A stretch of 64,000 bases of DNA from Streptomyces sp. NBC_01224 (GTDB lineage: Bacteria > Actinomycetota > Actinomycetes > Streptomycetales > Streptomycetaceae). A program made the position numbers and the translations under genes. Numbering within the stretch: position 1 is the stretch's first letter; the number at the start of each line of letters is the position of its first letter. The notes under the pieces are model-generated. The model saw only the letters and a list, made by a program, of their open reading frames with translations, did no database searches and was not told the origin of the DNA. Positions 35,572 to 45,087 of this stretch are shown here, one piece after another. The DNA lies in assembly GCF_036002945.1 (NCBI RefSeq), contig NZ_CP108529.1:9481001-9545000 (forward strand). Reading direction: 5' to 3'.

Positions 35572-35589
35572 CCGGAGACGACGCTCCGG

Positions 35590-35690
35590 CACGCGATGTC
35601 TGCTGAACCACTCCCAGTGGCTCGGCGATCTGGGCTTCGAGGTCCGCGACACGACGGCCTTGGAAGCGGAGGTCTCGACTGCGTCGCCTG
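35590..35690 (-). pseudogene. DUF6262 C-terminal scrap
   Basis: Reads LRFQGRRVADLEAQIAEPL then GVVQQTSR, near-identical to the end of the complete DUF6262 protein at 36569 (LRFQDRRVADLEAQIAEPG). A second Tn554-like element must once have ended here; the ankyrin pair now sits between the two copies. Confidence 0.7.
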
Positions 35691-35752
35691 AGGTGGCTCT
35701 GGCTATGGGGGTGCCGCAGTCTCTCCCGTCAGGCCCGGAGAGGATGGGGGCC

Positions 35753-36172
35753 ATGATGCAAGAGGATCAGGGGCAGGACCTGTTCGGCCGCACGGCGGCG
35801 CACAATGCCGTCGTGGATGGCGATGTCGCTGGGTTGAGGGCGATGCTGGAGCGCGGGGCGGATCCGGACGCTGTGGACAAGGCAGGTTGGACGCCGTTGC
35901 ACTTCGCCGCGCAGGCCCAGGACGCGCTGGCCGCCGAGGTGCTCCTATCGGCCGGCGCGTCGGTGGACGTGGCTGATCGGCATGGCAATACCGCGCTCTG
36001 GCGGGCGGTGTTCACCTTCCGGGGCGAGGGCGAGGGCGCGATGCTTCGCGTGCTGCTGGCAGCCGGAGCCGATCCCGACCAGGAGAACGCGCACGGTGTG
36101 AGCCCGCGTGGTCTGGCCGACAAGATCGCCAACTATGACGTTGCGGTCCACATGCCCCGCGGCAAAGAATGA
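35753..36172 (+). CDS. ankyrin-repeat protein
   Basis: 139 residues with three to four ankyrin repeats: GRTAAHNAVVDGDVAGLRAM, GWTPLHFAAQAQDALAAEVL, GNTALWRAVFTFRGEGEGAM, GVSPRGLADKIANYD. Ankyrin repeats bind proteins; small bacterial ones often are immunity or accessory proteins. Start ATG 35753 is chosen for the GGAGAGG site. Its stop overlaps the next start (ATGA), so the following protein is made from the same message and probably works with it. Confidence 0.85.
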   Translation: MMQEDQGQDLFGRTAAHNAVVDGDVAGLRAMLERGADPDAVDKAGWTPLHFAAQAQDALAAEVLLSAGASVDVADRHGNTALWRAVFTFRGEGEGAMLRVLLAAGADPDQENAHGVSPRGLADKIANYDVAVHMPRGKE

Positions 36173-36579
36173 GCCGGGAGATCATCCGCGTCGATGATGG
36201 TTGGCGCGTACCTACGTTTCGCGGACTGGGCGTGAGCGAGCTGGCCATCTCCCGGGAATTGAGGCTCCGCTTCGGATCGCACCAGATCGAGCTGCACTCA
36301 TGGTCGGAACTCGCGGCGGACGAACAGACATACAGACTGGCCGCATGGCCCCAGACTAACCTCGGCAAGGCGACCGAGCTGTTGGGCCAGGTCATTGCCG
36401 AGGTCAGCGCTTCCGATCAGGGCGTCCTTCGGATCCTGTTCGCGAGTGGCTGGTGTCTGACAGTTCCGCCCGACGACGAGCGTTCCGCATGGGGCGTGTC
36501 AGTCCGATTCCATGAGTTTCTCCACGTCCGGCCCGGCGGCGAAGTGCGGGTGAGCGGTCCCCGCGAGATCAGGACGTAG
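36169..36579 (+). CDS. hypothetical protein translationally coupled to the ankyrin protein
   Basis: 136 residues, small alpha/beta protein: SREIIRVDDGWRVPTFRGLG, IELHSWSELAADEQTYRLAA, GVLRILFASGWCLTVPPDDE, VSVRFHEFLHVRPGG. Resembles DUF6188-like immunity-type folds in strand pattern, but that is not firm. The four-base overlap with the ankyrin gene implies a stoichiometric partnership. Confidence 0.65.
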   Translation: MSREIIRVDDGWRVPTFRGLGVSELAISRELRLRFGSHQIELHSWSELAADEQTYRLAAWPQTNLGKATELLGQVIAEVSASDQGVLRILFASGWCLTVPPDDERSAWGVSVRFHEFLHVRPGGEVRVSGPREIRT

Positions 36580-37162
36580 TTCGCCCTGGTTCAGCGATCT
36601 GGGCTTCGAGGTCGGCGACGCGGCGGTCCTGGAAGCGGAGGTTGGAGCGGGCGGCCTTCAGCCGCTCGTCGAAGGACCGGTTGTCGGCGGTGAGCTGGCG
36701 GACGCGCTGCTTGAGGGTGGTGTTCTCGGTGGTGACCCGCTGGATGGCCTCCTGGGTCCACTCGGCTTCCAAATCACGTACCTGTCCGAGGAGTTCGCCG
36801 ATGCGGGTGCGCTGGGCGAGGATCTCGACGTGAGCGGCCTTGAGGGCGTCCTCGGCGTTCAGGGCCCGTTCACGCCAGGTCGCCTCGCGTGCCTCGTCCT
36901 GGTCGGCGACCATCTGAGTCCGGCGTTCGCCGGACTCGGCCTTCGCCGAGGCGACCGCAGCCCTGGCATCGGGGTGGTCGTAGAGGAAGGTGCGGGACAC
37001 ATTCGCGCGACGGGCGACGACGGAGACGCTTACCCGGGTCTTCTCGCGGCGGAGCCGGGTGATGGCGTCGCGGACTCGTCCGAGGGCGGCGTCGGTGGTG
37101 CGGTGGCGGGCGGCCAGGGCGGCGGCCGTGCGCGGATCGGGGACGGTGGTGGTCACGCGCAT
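36569..37162 (-). CDS. DUF6262 protein (Tn554 TnpC-like)
   Basis: 197 residues. N-terminal helix-turn-helix: AIRRLRREKTRVSVSVVARR-like sequence (TRLRREKTRVSVSVVARRAN, VSRTFLYDHPDARAAV), followed by a long coiled coil (WRERALNAEDALKAAHVEIL, RIGELLGQVRDLEAEWTQEA, VRQLTADNRSF). DUF6262 proteins accompany Tn554-type tyrosine transposases and correspond to TnpC, which affects orientation and efficiency of insertion. Its start overlaps the recombinase stop by ten bases, so the two form an operon. Confidence 0.8.
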   Translation of the reverse strand: MRVTTTVPDPRTAAALAARHRTTDAALGRVRDAITRLRREKTRVSVSVVARRANVSRTFLYDHPDARAAVASAKAESGERRTQMVADQDEAREATWRERALNAEDALKAAHVEILAQRTRIGELLGQVRDLEAEWTQEAIQRVTTENTTLKQRVRQLTADNRSFDERLKAARSNLRFQDRRVADLEAQIAEPGRTTS

Positions 37163-38812
37163 TGCTCCTGTTCGTCGATGGTGTCGTCGGCCTGGTCCTG
37201 CTCATCGCCAACTGCCTGGGCGAGGTCGGCGGCGCGGAAGGCGGTGGACCACACGCGGTGGAAGTAGTCCTGGGGTTTGCGCAGGTCCAGGGCGAGGGCG
37301 TCGTCGAGCAGACCGAGGCCGGCCAGGGCGCTCTCCAGGCCGTCGATGGCGCGGGCGGTGGGTTCGAAGTAGCGGTGGAGGTAGTCGGCGGTGGCGTCAT
37401 CGGGGGCACCCTCAGCCAAGAGCCGCCACTGTTCGCGCTTGCGCCGCCAGTAAAGGAGGTCGGCGCCCGACAGGACGAACTTGTCGCAGTTGTGGCAGTC
37501 CAGGTTCCAGGGGCAGGCGCCGCCCTCGACGACGGGCTGGAAGGTGCAGAACCCGCCCTCGGCCGGGGTGCTGCGGCGCGACAAGTCGATCGCCAGGGCC
37601 TGGGCCTGCGCGCGGGTGAGCGGGGTGGCATCCCCGGCCAGAAGTTCGCCCGGTTGGGCGGTGCCGGGACCGGCAACCCAGATATGCTGGAGCACGTCCT
37701 CCAGATCAGTGCTGGTCAGATGTACGTAATGCTCGGCCATGCGGTCCGAAACCTGGCCGAGGTAACGGCGGATGTGGGTCAGCGAGGCACCGGCCCGCAG
37801 CAGATTGGTGGCCAGCGTGTGGCGAGCCTGATGGGGGACGAGCTGTCCCAGGTCGAGTTCGTTCACCCAGGCCCGGAAGCCGCGGTTGAACCACGTGTAT
37901 GACAGAGCGGTGGTGCCGGCGGGGTTGCGGACGTTGGTGGCGAACAGGGCCAGCCGGGCCCGTTCGCTGCCCGTCGGTCGACGGCCGTGCCGGGCAACGA
38001 AGCGGTCCAGCGTCTTGCGCTGGCGCTCGGCGAGTAGGTCGTAGAGGCGGTCCGGGATACGGATCGCCACGTCGTAGTTCCCGACCTTGGTCTGGTCGTG
38101 CCAGAACATCGCCAGCCCGCCGTAGCGGCCGATGCAGTCCCAGCGCAGTTTCACGACCTCACCGACGCGCCGACCGGTCACCACGATCGTCTCCCGGACG
38201 TCCCTCAACCCCAGGTCGTCCGGGTCGTGGGCCTCGGCGAGCCGGGTGAGGTTCTCCCTGTCGGCCAGGGCGCGAGCGACCTCGTCGGGAAACGGCCGAC
38301 GGGCCCGAAGTGTCTCGTTCCCGGCATAGGGCATCGCGATGATGAACTCCCGGTCCAGCGCGAGCCGTTCGGCGGTCCCGTGCTCCAGCGCGTCGCGCAG
38401 CAGCTTGCGCACCCCGTTGAAGACGTCGGTGCGGGTGACCTGGGTGACCGTCGAGGGCTCCTCGGTCAGTCCCTTCATCACCAGCGACGGCAGGCTGTTC
38501 TGCTCACGGTGCCGCTGGTCGGCGATGAACCGGGTCATGTGCTCCACCCGCAAGGCGGACGGGTCGTGGCCGCCGCTGGTGGCGTCGACCTCCAGGAACG
38601 CGCTGAGCTCGGTGCAGGCCCGGCGGATGCCGTCGATCGGCGCGGCGGTGCGCGGGCGGCGCGGTGAGCTGATCAGGTCGGCGGTGTAGTCCCAGAGCAG
38701 GTCCCGAAGCCAACGCTGGGAGATGGCGGTGAGGTCGATGTGGCTGGCCCGGGCCGGGAAACGGATGCCGAAGTGCTCGGTCTCGATGAATCCGATGCAG
38801 AGAAAGTCGGTG
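37153..38812 (-). pseudogene. Tn554-like tyrosine recombinase, 5'-truncated
   Basis: About 550 codons of a tyrosine recombinase with the catalytic set intact: Arg in VTGRRVGEVVKLRWDC, HQARH in LVPHQARHTLATNLLRAG, GQV..., and Tyr in RMAEHYVHL. A C-terminal zinc-like motif CTFQPVVEGGACPWNLDCHN matches TnpA/TnpB of Tn554 relatives. Family members carry extra N-terminal domains; here similarity stops near 38812 (ETEHFGIRFPARASHIDLT) and a foreign gene fragment begins on the other strand. The open frame continues to 39057 but the added residues are not family-like. Confidence 0.75.
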
Positions 38813-38817
38813 CCACC

Positions 38818-39180
38818 ATGGCCTGGTACTGCGCCGGCCCGGGTCTCGAGTACGCCTCCATGGAAGATCTCAGGCGCGGAGTGTCTACAGAGGAAAGCAA
38901 GGCAGCGCTGGAGGCACTGGCCGATCTCCGCGATGAGTACCGCTCGGCCTGCCTCTCCGCGTTCCTGACCTGCGAAGACCCCGAGACACGCCAGGACCTT
39001 TCCCTCGGGCTCAGCCTTGACCCAGCGGCCTACCCCGACGATCTCCAACCCAGCCACGAGCAGGCCAGGCGCATCATTCTGGCGAACCCCGAGCGGTATC
39101 GCTGGCTACTTCAACGCTGCCCCCACGTGCCACCGCCCGCAGAGGACCACCAAGATCGACCGCCCCTTCCGCACGCTTGA
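38818..39180 (+). pseudogene. hypothetical protein fragment
   Basis: Reads AWYCAGPGLEYASMEDLRRG, ALEALADLRDEYRSACLSAF, PETRQDLSLGLSLDPAAYPD and AILANPERYRWLL-like sequence, which looks coding, but it starts at the recombinase junction with no ribosome-binding site. I take it as the C-terminal part of a gene cut by the same event that truncated the recombinase. No family recognised. Confidence 0.4.
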
Positions 39181-39357
39181 CAAAGACGATTGGGAATCAG
39201 TCACACCCGGCCGCTGGACATGACGTGCAGCAAGTCATTCCGTGCAAGTTGCGGCATTGCAGGTCAACGCCCTGCCTCGACTTGCCTGAGGCCGGACATC
39301 TACGCTCTATGCCCGGGCGGCAGTGATCGCCCGGACGGGTTCCGAGGGGAGTGCGCG

Positions 39358-40587
39358 ATGCGCGCTGGGTGGATCAGGCTGTGGCAGTGGACGGCGTGTG
39401 GCGGGATCGGGCTGAGTCTGTATGCGGGCTGGTTGATGTTCGATGACATCCGGGACCGCGCTTCCAGCGAGCGCGACATCAGCGCGGCGTGTGATCGGCT
39501 TGTGTCCGCGGCCGCGGTGATGGACCTGCAGGGCGGGATGGTCCGGGCAAAGGGCAGCGACTACGACGAGTTCAGGCTCGATGTGGGCGAGCTGCCCGGT
39601 TCCTGCACCGTCTACAAGGTGCCTGGTCCCGGTAAGACCACGGGCCTGTTCACCTTGGCGGTGCGGGGCAGTGACACTTCCGAGCCGTTGCACTGGATCG
39701 GTGATGACAACGATCTCGAGCCGTTCCGCGACAGTCGCGGCAGTCAGAAATCCGATGTCACCGCGATAGCCGACCGGCGCCCCGAACCGCGACCAATCGG
39801 CGATGGCACCCTGGGCCGGTACGGAAACTGGTACACCACCATCCGCGCCGAGTGCGGCCCCGGCAGCCGCGCGACGGCCCCGAAGCTGCTGAATGTTACG
39901 GCCCGCGCCGACTACGAGGACGTCTCCTCAGCGGACCGTGAGCGCCTCGCCCACATCGCTCGCTCGGCCACCGAGGAGCTCACCGACCGGATCGGCTGCC
40001 AGAGCCAGCTGCCCGCCCTGCCTGACCACCAGTTGGCGTCCGTACCGTCTGACCTCCGCCCCGCGCAGGCGACGGACGGTTCATGCCGCTGGTTTGCCCG
40101 ACACATCGAGGAGCGAGGGCAAGGCCGGCTGCCCGACCGCGCCCTCGCGGCACCTGCCCTGGACGCGTCCCCCATCGAAAGCTGCCTTCTAGCGGTCAGC
40201 CCCGACCAGGTGGGCCGTATCGCCGACGGCTTGCACGACGACGAACACGATTACGCACGCAGTGCGCTCACTCACTCGCCATGGTGGCTGCGCACCGTCT
40301 CCTACTTCGGCGCAGAGGCGCGCACGGTGGGATACGACGTCCTGGGCGGCGAGGACAAGATCATCACAGCGGGAACGGCCGGACAGGCAAGCGGCGCGTG
40401 GTGGGCCTCCTCCATCTGCGACGGCAAGCCCGCCCTGCACACCCTCAGCTCCAGCTACACCTATGACAACGTGCTCGGCCCCCGGACGCTGTCGGCCCTG
40501 TTCCGCGCGTACGTTGACGACATCACGAAGCGGCGCGGCTGCACCCATGTGACGTACCCGGACACGAAGGACTTCCGTGCCCCCTGA
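39358..40587 (+). CDS. membrane-anchored hypothetical protein
   Basis: 409 residues with one N-terminal hydrophobic anchor (RLWQWTACGGIGLSLYAGWL) and a large extracellular part rich in acidic residues and paired cysteines (LPGSCTVYKVPGPGK, SATEELTDRIGCQSQLPALP, SIESCLLAV-like PIESCLLAVSPDQ, KRRGCTHVTYPDTK). ATG 39358 follows GAGGGGA. Proteins of this layout are frequent and uncharacterised in Streptomyces. Complete. Confidence 0.65.
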   Translation: MRAGWIRLWQWTACGGIGLSLYAGWLMFDDIRDRASSERDISAACDRLVSAAAVMDLQGGMVRAKGSDYDEFRLDVGELPGSCTVYKVPGPGKTTGLFTLAVRGSDTSEPLHWIGDDNDLEPFRDSRGSQKSDVTAIADRRPEPRPIGDGTLGRYGNWYTTIRAECGPGSRATAPKLLNVTARADYEDVSSADRERLAHIARSATEELTDRIGCQSQLPALPDHQLASVPSDLRPAQATDGSCRWFARHIEERGQGRLPDRALAAPALDASPIESCLLAVSPDQVGRIADGLHDDEHDYARSALTHSPWWLRTVSYFGAEARTVGYDVLGGEDKIITAGTAGQASGAWWASSICDGKPALHTLSSSYTYDNVLGPRTLSALFRAYVDDITKRRGCTHVTYPDTKDFRAP

Positions 40588-40690
40588 GCACCACACCGTA
40601 CTGAGCACGTCATCTGGCGGATGATGCCAACTCGAATGCCCAGTCACACCTCTGCGCGGTGGCCTACGAAGGATGTGCGAGGGTGACCCG

Positions 40691-41389
40691 ATGAAGACCA
40701 TTGGGTTGATCGGCGGCATGAGCTGGGAGTCGACGGCTGAGTACTACCGGCTGCTCAACGAGCTTGCCCGGGAGCGGCTGGGTGGCCTCCACTCGGCCAA
40801 GTGCGTGCTGTACTCGGTCGACTTCGCCGAAATCGAGCGGCTGCAGGTGGCCGGGCACTGGGACAAGGCGGGCGAAGTACTCGCCGACGCCGCCCGGTCC
40901 CTGCAGGCCGCTGGCGCAGACCTGTTGCTGATCTGCACCAACACCATGCACAAGGTCGCCGACCAAGTGGCGGCGACGGTCGACATTCCGTTGCTGCATC
41001 TGGCCGACACGACGGCGGCGACGGTGCGTACCGCAGGTCTGCGCAGCGTGGGATTGCTGGGCACCGCCTTCACCATGGAGCAGGACTTCTACCGCGACCG
41101 CCTGACCAGCCACGGCCTCGGGGTCCTCGTTCCCGACGAAGACGACCGGGCCGTCGTCCATCGGGTGATCTACGAGGAGCTGTGTCTGGGCATCATCCGG
41201 GAGGAGTCCCAAGCGGCCTACGGTGAGGTGATCAGCAGGCTGGTGGCCTCCGGAGCGGAGGGCATCATCCTCGGTTGCACCGAGATCGAGCTCCTCATCG
41301 GCCCGGAACACAGCCCTGTTCCCGTCTTCGCCACCACCCGACTGCACGCCGAGGCCGCCATCACTGCGGCACTCGCGCCAGAACGGTAG
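40691..41389 (+). CDS. aspartate/glutamate racemase family enzyme
   Basis: 232 residues of the PLP-independent amino-acid racemase family (PF01177, YgeA-like). Starts MKTIGLIGGMSWESTAEYYR and carries the two catalytic cysteines: Cys82 in LLLICTNTMHK and Cys196 in GIILGCTEIELL, plus the SVGLLGTAFTMEQDFY block. It should interconvert D- and L-aspartate, glutamate or another amino acid. Starts at ATG 40691. No cell-wall or D-amino-acid gene adjoins, so the physiological substrate is open. Confidence 0.9.
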   Translation: MKTIGLIGGMSWESTAEYYRLLNELARERLGGLHSAKCVLYSVDFAEIERLQVAGHWDKAGEVLADAARSLQAAGADLLLICTNTMHKVADQVAATVDIPLLHLADTTAATVRTAGLRSVGLLGTAFTMEQDFYRDRLTSHGLGVLVPDEDDRAVVHRVIYEELCLGIIREESQAAYGEVISRLVASGAEGIILGCTEIELLIGPEHSPVPVFATTRLHAEAAITAALAPER

Positions 41390-41465
41390 GCCCGGGCGCG
41401 CATCGCGGATAACGAGCTCGTACCTCGACCGCGTCCGCACGCCCCCGTGTCCCCCGGCAGCGAAC

Positions 41466-42503
41466 CTGGACCGTTTGCCAACAAAGCTGGACCGGTTACT
41501 GCGACGTCACTGGAGTGCATCCTGGCCTGCACGAAGGAGTCCCACGATCGTGCCGCCAGATCACCTGGATGAACCGGTGGCAGCACGCACCATCTGGCCT
41601 GCGCAATCGGTGGCGGCGGGGTCCGGTCACTTGTTCTCGCTGTAGTTCATGAACCAGTGGGTGTCGAAGTAGTGGGCCATCGTGAACGGGTGGCGAGGGT
41701 CGAGGAGGATGCGGCAGACGAACTCCGCGGTCGAGCAGTCGAAGGGGACGATCTCGCCGACGAACGTCTGAACCGTGACGGGCCAGCGGTCGGGATCGTT
41801 GTCGTTGGTCCGCCAGCAGTACAGGTTTTTGTGCTCGGTGCTTGCCCAGATGAGCAGGCCGTCCTCCCTGAGGGAGGTCCATGGCTCCTGGTTCAGAGTG
41901 AGGTATGCGTCGAAGGCTCCATCCCCGAACGTTTCCACCATGCGTTTGTAGTCGCCGGGAAGGCGCCTGCCCAAGCTCGCCTCGATCGGTGCCCAGTCGA
42001 CGTTCGGCCGTCGCGGGGGCTGGGTCCAGCCGGTGATGCTGATGAGCTGCCCGAGCCAGTTCACTTCTTGGCAGGCCCTCTCCTCAGCTGTCGCAGCCTG
42101 GGGGACCTGTGTCCGCCGCGGCGCGGTTGCCAACACCGGCCGGACGTCACCTTGCGCGTCATACGCGGTCCCGGCGCCGATCCACTGATTCCCGTAGGCC
42201 CATGCCCGTATCGTCATGCCCCGACCTTCGAGGAAAGCGAGGAGAGCCGTGCCACAGGAATCGTCTGCGGTCGGGTCCGTGAAGCCGTCCAAGACAAAGG
42301 TGCGCGGGACCCCGTAACGGTCGGTCAGCAACTCTACGAGCGCATGCGGATCGCTGTCCTCAGGCAGGTACAGAGACCCGCCCGTGACGGCAAGCCGGGC
42401 CAGCAGGTCGTTAAGGGTCGATTGCGTGAACTCCATAGCGGACGGGAAAGCACACCGCACTGACAATGGGACTTCGATCCAACTTCGGTGGCAAACGGTC
42501 CAG
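41466..42503. mobile_element. ~1.04-kb unit bounded by terminal inverted repeats, cargo SUKH gene
   Basis: CTGGACCGTTTGCCA at 41466-41480 is the exact complement of TGGCAAACGGTCCAG at 42489-42503, and the match extends inward (AAC.AAG.TGG) to about 26 bases with three mismatches. The unit contains the SUKH gene and no transposase. This looks like IS-derived ends mobilising cargo, or an IS whose transposase was replaced. No target duplication is obvious. Confidence 0.6.
41627..42436 (-). CDS. SMI1/KNR4 (SUKH) family protein
   Basis: About 269 residues. The C-terminal half has the SUKH signature VDWAPIEASLGRRLPGDYKR then MVETFGDGAFDAYLTL, and ends in the usual VPFDCSTAEFVCRILLDPRH block; the N-terminal half carries LPEDSDPHALVELLTDRYGV and is less familiar. 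SUKH proteins are commonly immunity proteins against polymorphic toxins. ATG 42436 (MEFTQSTLNDLL) is preferred to an upstream start. No toxin gene adjoins. It is the only gene between the inverted repeats at 41466 and 42489. Confidence 0.82.
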   Translation of the reverse strand: MEFTQSTLNDLLARLAVTGGSLYLPEDSDPHALVELLTDRYGVPRTFVLDGFTDPTADDSCGTALLAFLEGRGMTIRAWAYGNQWIGAGTAYDAQGDVRPVLATAPRRTQVPQAATAEERACQEVNWLGQLISITGWTQPPRRPNVDWAPIEASLGRRLPGDYKRMVETFGDGAFDAYLTLNQEPWTSLREDGLLIWASTEHKNLYCWRTNDNDPDRWPVTVQTFVGEIVPFDCSTAEFVCRILLDPRHPFTMAHYFDTHWFMNYSENK

Positions 42504-42626
42504 AATCATTGTCGGGGGACCCCCCCGCACCTGGTGTCACGTCGGGTCGAACCTGCGAGGTCTGTGAGGCTCACACCCCGTTCACCAGGTAGACGCGGTG
42601 AGCTGTGAGGCTGTGAGGTACCCGTC

Positions 42627-43060
42627 TCAGCCGCCGTGGCGACGGGTCAGGTCCTCCAGCACCGCACGCCACTGTTCGCCCCCGTGCCGCCGGTCTACCG
42701 CCTCGATCTTGGCCTGGGGCGGCAGGGCGGCGAAGAGGTCCGCGAGCGCGCCGCCCCGGCCCTCCTGGGCTTCCCACCTCAGCTGCTCCGCCACCCGCAT
42801 GTCGAGGTGAATCCAGAATTCTGGACGGCCTGCCGTTGCTCCGGTGCCGGCGCCTGCCCCGCACGGGGCGGTCCGCTCTGCTCCTGGGCGGCCTCGGGCG
42901 CGAGCTCGGTGAGGATCGCGCGGACCGCGGCCGTCGCGGCCAGCGCGGGCGCCAGCGTCGTCTCCGCTTCCGGACCCATCTGGGCAAGGGCGGCGATGAG
43001 GGCGTCGACCGTCGCCAGCGTGTCCGACGCCGCCGACGGTGACCACCCGCCTGTCGCCAC
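42627..43060 (-). pseudogene. conserved streptomycete hypothetical, frameshifted
   Basis: First frame: TVDALIAALAQMGPEAETTL, APALAATAAVRAILTELAPE, AAQEQSGPPRAGQAPAPEQR; after a shift near 42800: MRVAEQLRWEAQEGRGGALA, LFAALPPQAKIEAVDRRHGG, EQWRAVLEDLTRRHGG and a stop. The two halves join into one known-looking protein, so a single indel is the likely cause. Confidence 0.55.
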
Positions 43061-43234
43061 CGCGTTTCACACGTTGCACGCCGCGTCCGACAGCACCTCG
43101 ACACGACCCGCCAGCTCCATGCCCTGCCCAACGGTGCAGTCCGGCCCGCGTACCGCGCCGGACACCAGGTGGTGTCCGCGGCCGCGCCTCCGTACGCCCC
43201 GGCCCGGCTCGCCGGCGCGGAGGACGAAGGAGGC

Positions 43235-43980
43235 ATGGGCGAGCACGACCAGGACGACGTCGCCGAGCTGGCGCGGCCGCCGCCGACCGCTGTGCAGGCC
43301 CGCGAGGTGACGGCCGCGCTGCGTGAGGCGATGGACGACGTCCGGCGTACGGTCGCCGTGCTCGCCGCCCGGGTCCGTGCCGCGCACACCGCCCACGTCT
43401 GGGCGCCCCTCGGCTGCCCGAGCGGGGAAGCGTACTGCGCCCCGGAGTTCGGCATGAGCCGCGCGCACGCATACCGGCTGCTCGACGTCGCCCGCGCTCT
43501 GGCCGTCATCCCCGGCGCCGTCGCCGCCGGCACCGATCCGTCTCGCACGCGAGACACCGGCCCGGCCGCCGTGGCCGCGCTCGACTTCGGACTGTCCCAG
43601 CGCGCCTTGATCGCCGTCTCCGGCCGTACGGGCGACGTCGTGGAGCTGATCACCCGCCGACTCGCCGCGCTCGCCCACAGCGGCCTGACGGCCCTTGATG
43701 AGCCGACGGCGCGCGCGGTGGCCGCCAGGCCGTCCGCGACGTCCGCACCGCACCGCCCCCGCCGCCCGAGGATCCGTCGGCGGATCCCGCGCTCGCCGCG
43801 CTGCGCCGAACCGTCGACGACCTCGCTGCCAGCACGCACGCGATCGAGGAGCTGATGCTCGAAGTCGCCCCGGCATACCTGTCCGACGGGCAGGCCGCCG
43901 ACGTCCTGGCGCCGCTGTGCGACGCGATCGGCGAGGAACTCGCGTCGCCGCCTCCGACGCCCTGCATGCCCGGCCCGGCG
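43235..43980 (+). pseudogene. helix-turn-helix hypothetical protein, frameshifted
   Basis: ATG 43235 has a strong GAAGGAGG site. First frame: VTAALREAMDDVRRTVAVLA, APEFGMSRAHAYRLLDVARA (a helix-turn-helix like those of plasmid proteins), LISQRAL-like LDFGLSQRALIAVSGRTGDV. A shift near 43722 moves to QAVRDVRTAPPPPPEDPSAD, LRRTVDDLAASTHAIEELML, DGQAADVLAPLCDAIGEELA. The combined protein of about 250 residues is typical of Streptomyces plasmids and ICEs. Confidence 0.6.
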
Positions 43981-44600
43981 GGGGCCAGGACTACACGAAG
44001 CTGCGGTTCGCCGACATGCAGGCGATCGACACGGCGATGAGCCGCATCCGCCGCAGCACCGACGACGAACTCGCCAGCAGGAGCTGGCGCCAGCAGTCGT
44101 TCGGCTGCTTCGTGGAGATCGTCGACTTCGGCCGCAAGACAGACATGCTGACCGGCATGCCCGGCAGTTTCGATCGGGACGAGATGCTGGTTCTGCCGCC
44201 CGAGGAGCCGAACGAGGACGCCGCCGCCGGGCCGTCCCTGAGCCTGTCATCGCCCAGCTCGATGCTGACCTCGCCCTGATGGGAGCCGCCTTCTCCTGCG
44301 GCGAGATGGAGCAGGCCGATATCGAACTGATGATGCAGACGGCCTACCTGGTCCTCCGCGACACCGGCCGCCGTCCCATCGAGGTCGCCAGCCTGCGGCT
44401 GAAGTGCCTGGAGACCCGCAAGGACGAGAACACCCTCATCTGGGACAACGTCAAGAAACGCCGCTACGGCCGCAAGCTGCCCGTCACCTGCGAGACCGCC
44501 GAGGTGATCAAGACCTGGCAGGCCCGTCGACGTCAGATGGAGGTCCCCTCCCGCAGCCGGAAGTACCTGTTCCCGTCGATCCGACACCATGCGCGACCGG
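43980..44600 (+). pseudogene. Tn554-like tyrosine recombinase, internal fragment
   Basis: One frame reads YTKLRFADMQAIDTAMSRIR and SFGCFVEIVDFGRKTDML; after a shift near 44228 the next gives PEPVIAQLDADLALMGAAFS, IELMMQTAYLVLRDTGRRPI, EVASLRLKCLETRKDENTLI and AEVIKTWQARRRQMEVPSRS. The DTGRRPxEvxxL motif holds the first catalytic arginine. The RHxLR-Y end is missing and unrelated sequence follows to 44734. Confidence 0.7.
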
Positions 44601-44741
44601 CTCGGCAGCCTCCCCAGGACGAACGCGAGGAGATCGAGGAGGCCAGCGCGGTCCTTCGGAAGGTCCGCGCGACCCGGGACCACAAGCTGCTGCCGCTGAC
44701 CGTGATCCGCAAGGAGACCCCGGACGCCTACTGAGACGTCC

Positions 44742-45085
44742 GTGAAGCCCTCCAGGACACCCTCAGAGGTCCTCAAAGCCGCACGTCAGCGGGACAGTGC
44801 CGACAAACTCGGACGCGTCCTCAAGGCCGTCCAGAACATGCTCCGCGACAACTGCCGCGCCGCCTTCGCCACGGTCACCCGCGAGGTGGGCGTCTCCAGC
44901 TGGCTCGTTTATGCCCCGGTCTGCGCGAGCGCATCGACCAGGCGCGGGCTCGCCAGGCCGCCCAGGGCCACCAGGACCAGCACAGCGGACGGAAGGTCTC
45001 CACTGCCGGCGAACAGACCGGCCTGCTTCTTGCCCGCCAGGAGATCAAGCGGCTCCGAACCGAGAACGGCCAGCTGCGGCAGCAG
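44742..45085 (+). pseudogene. DUF6262 (TnpC-like) protein, frameshifted and truncated
   Basis: Starts KPSRTPSEVLKAARQRDSAD and KLGRVLKAVQNMLRDNCRAA, FATVTREVGVSSWLVY, the DUF6262 helix-turn-helix; after a shift near 44915 another frame gives LRERIDQARARQAAQGHQDQ and LLLARQEIKRLRTENGQLRQ. It was the partner of the recombinase fragment upstream. Cut at about 45085 by joining to an AraC fragment. Confidence 0.65.
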
Positions 45086-45087
45086 GC

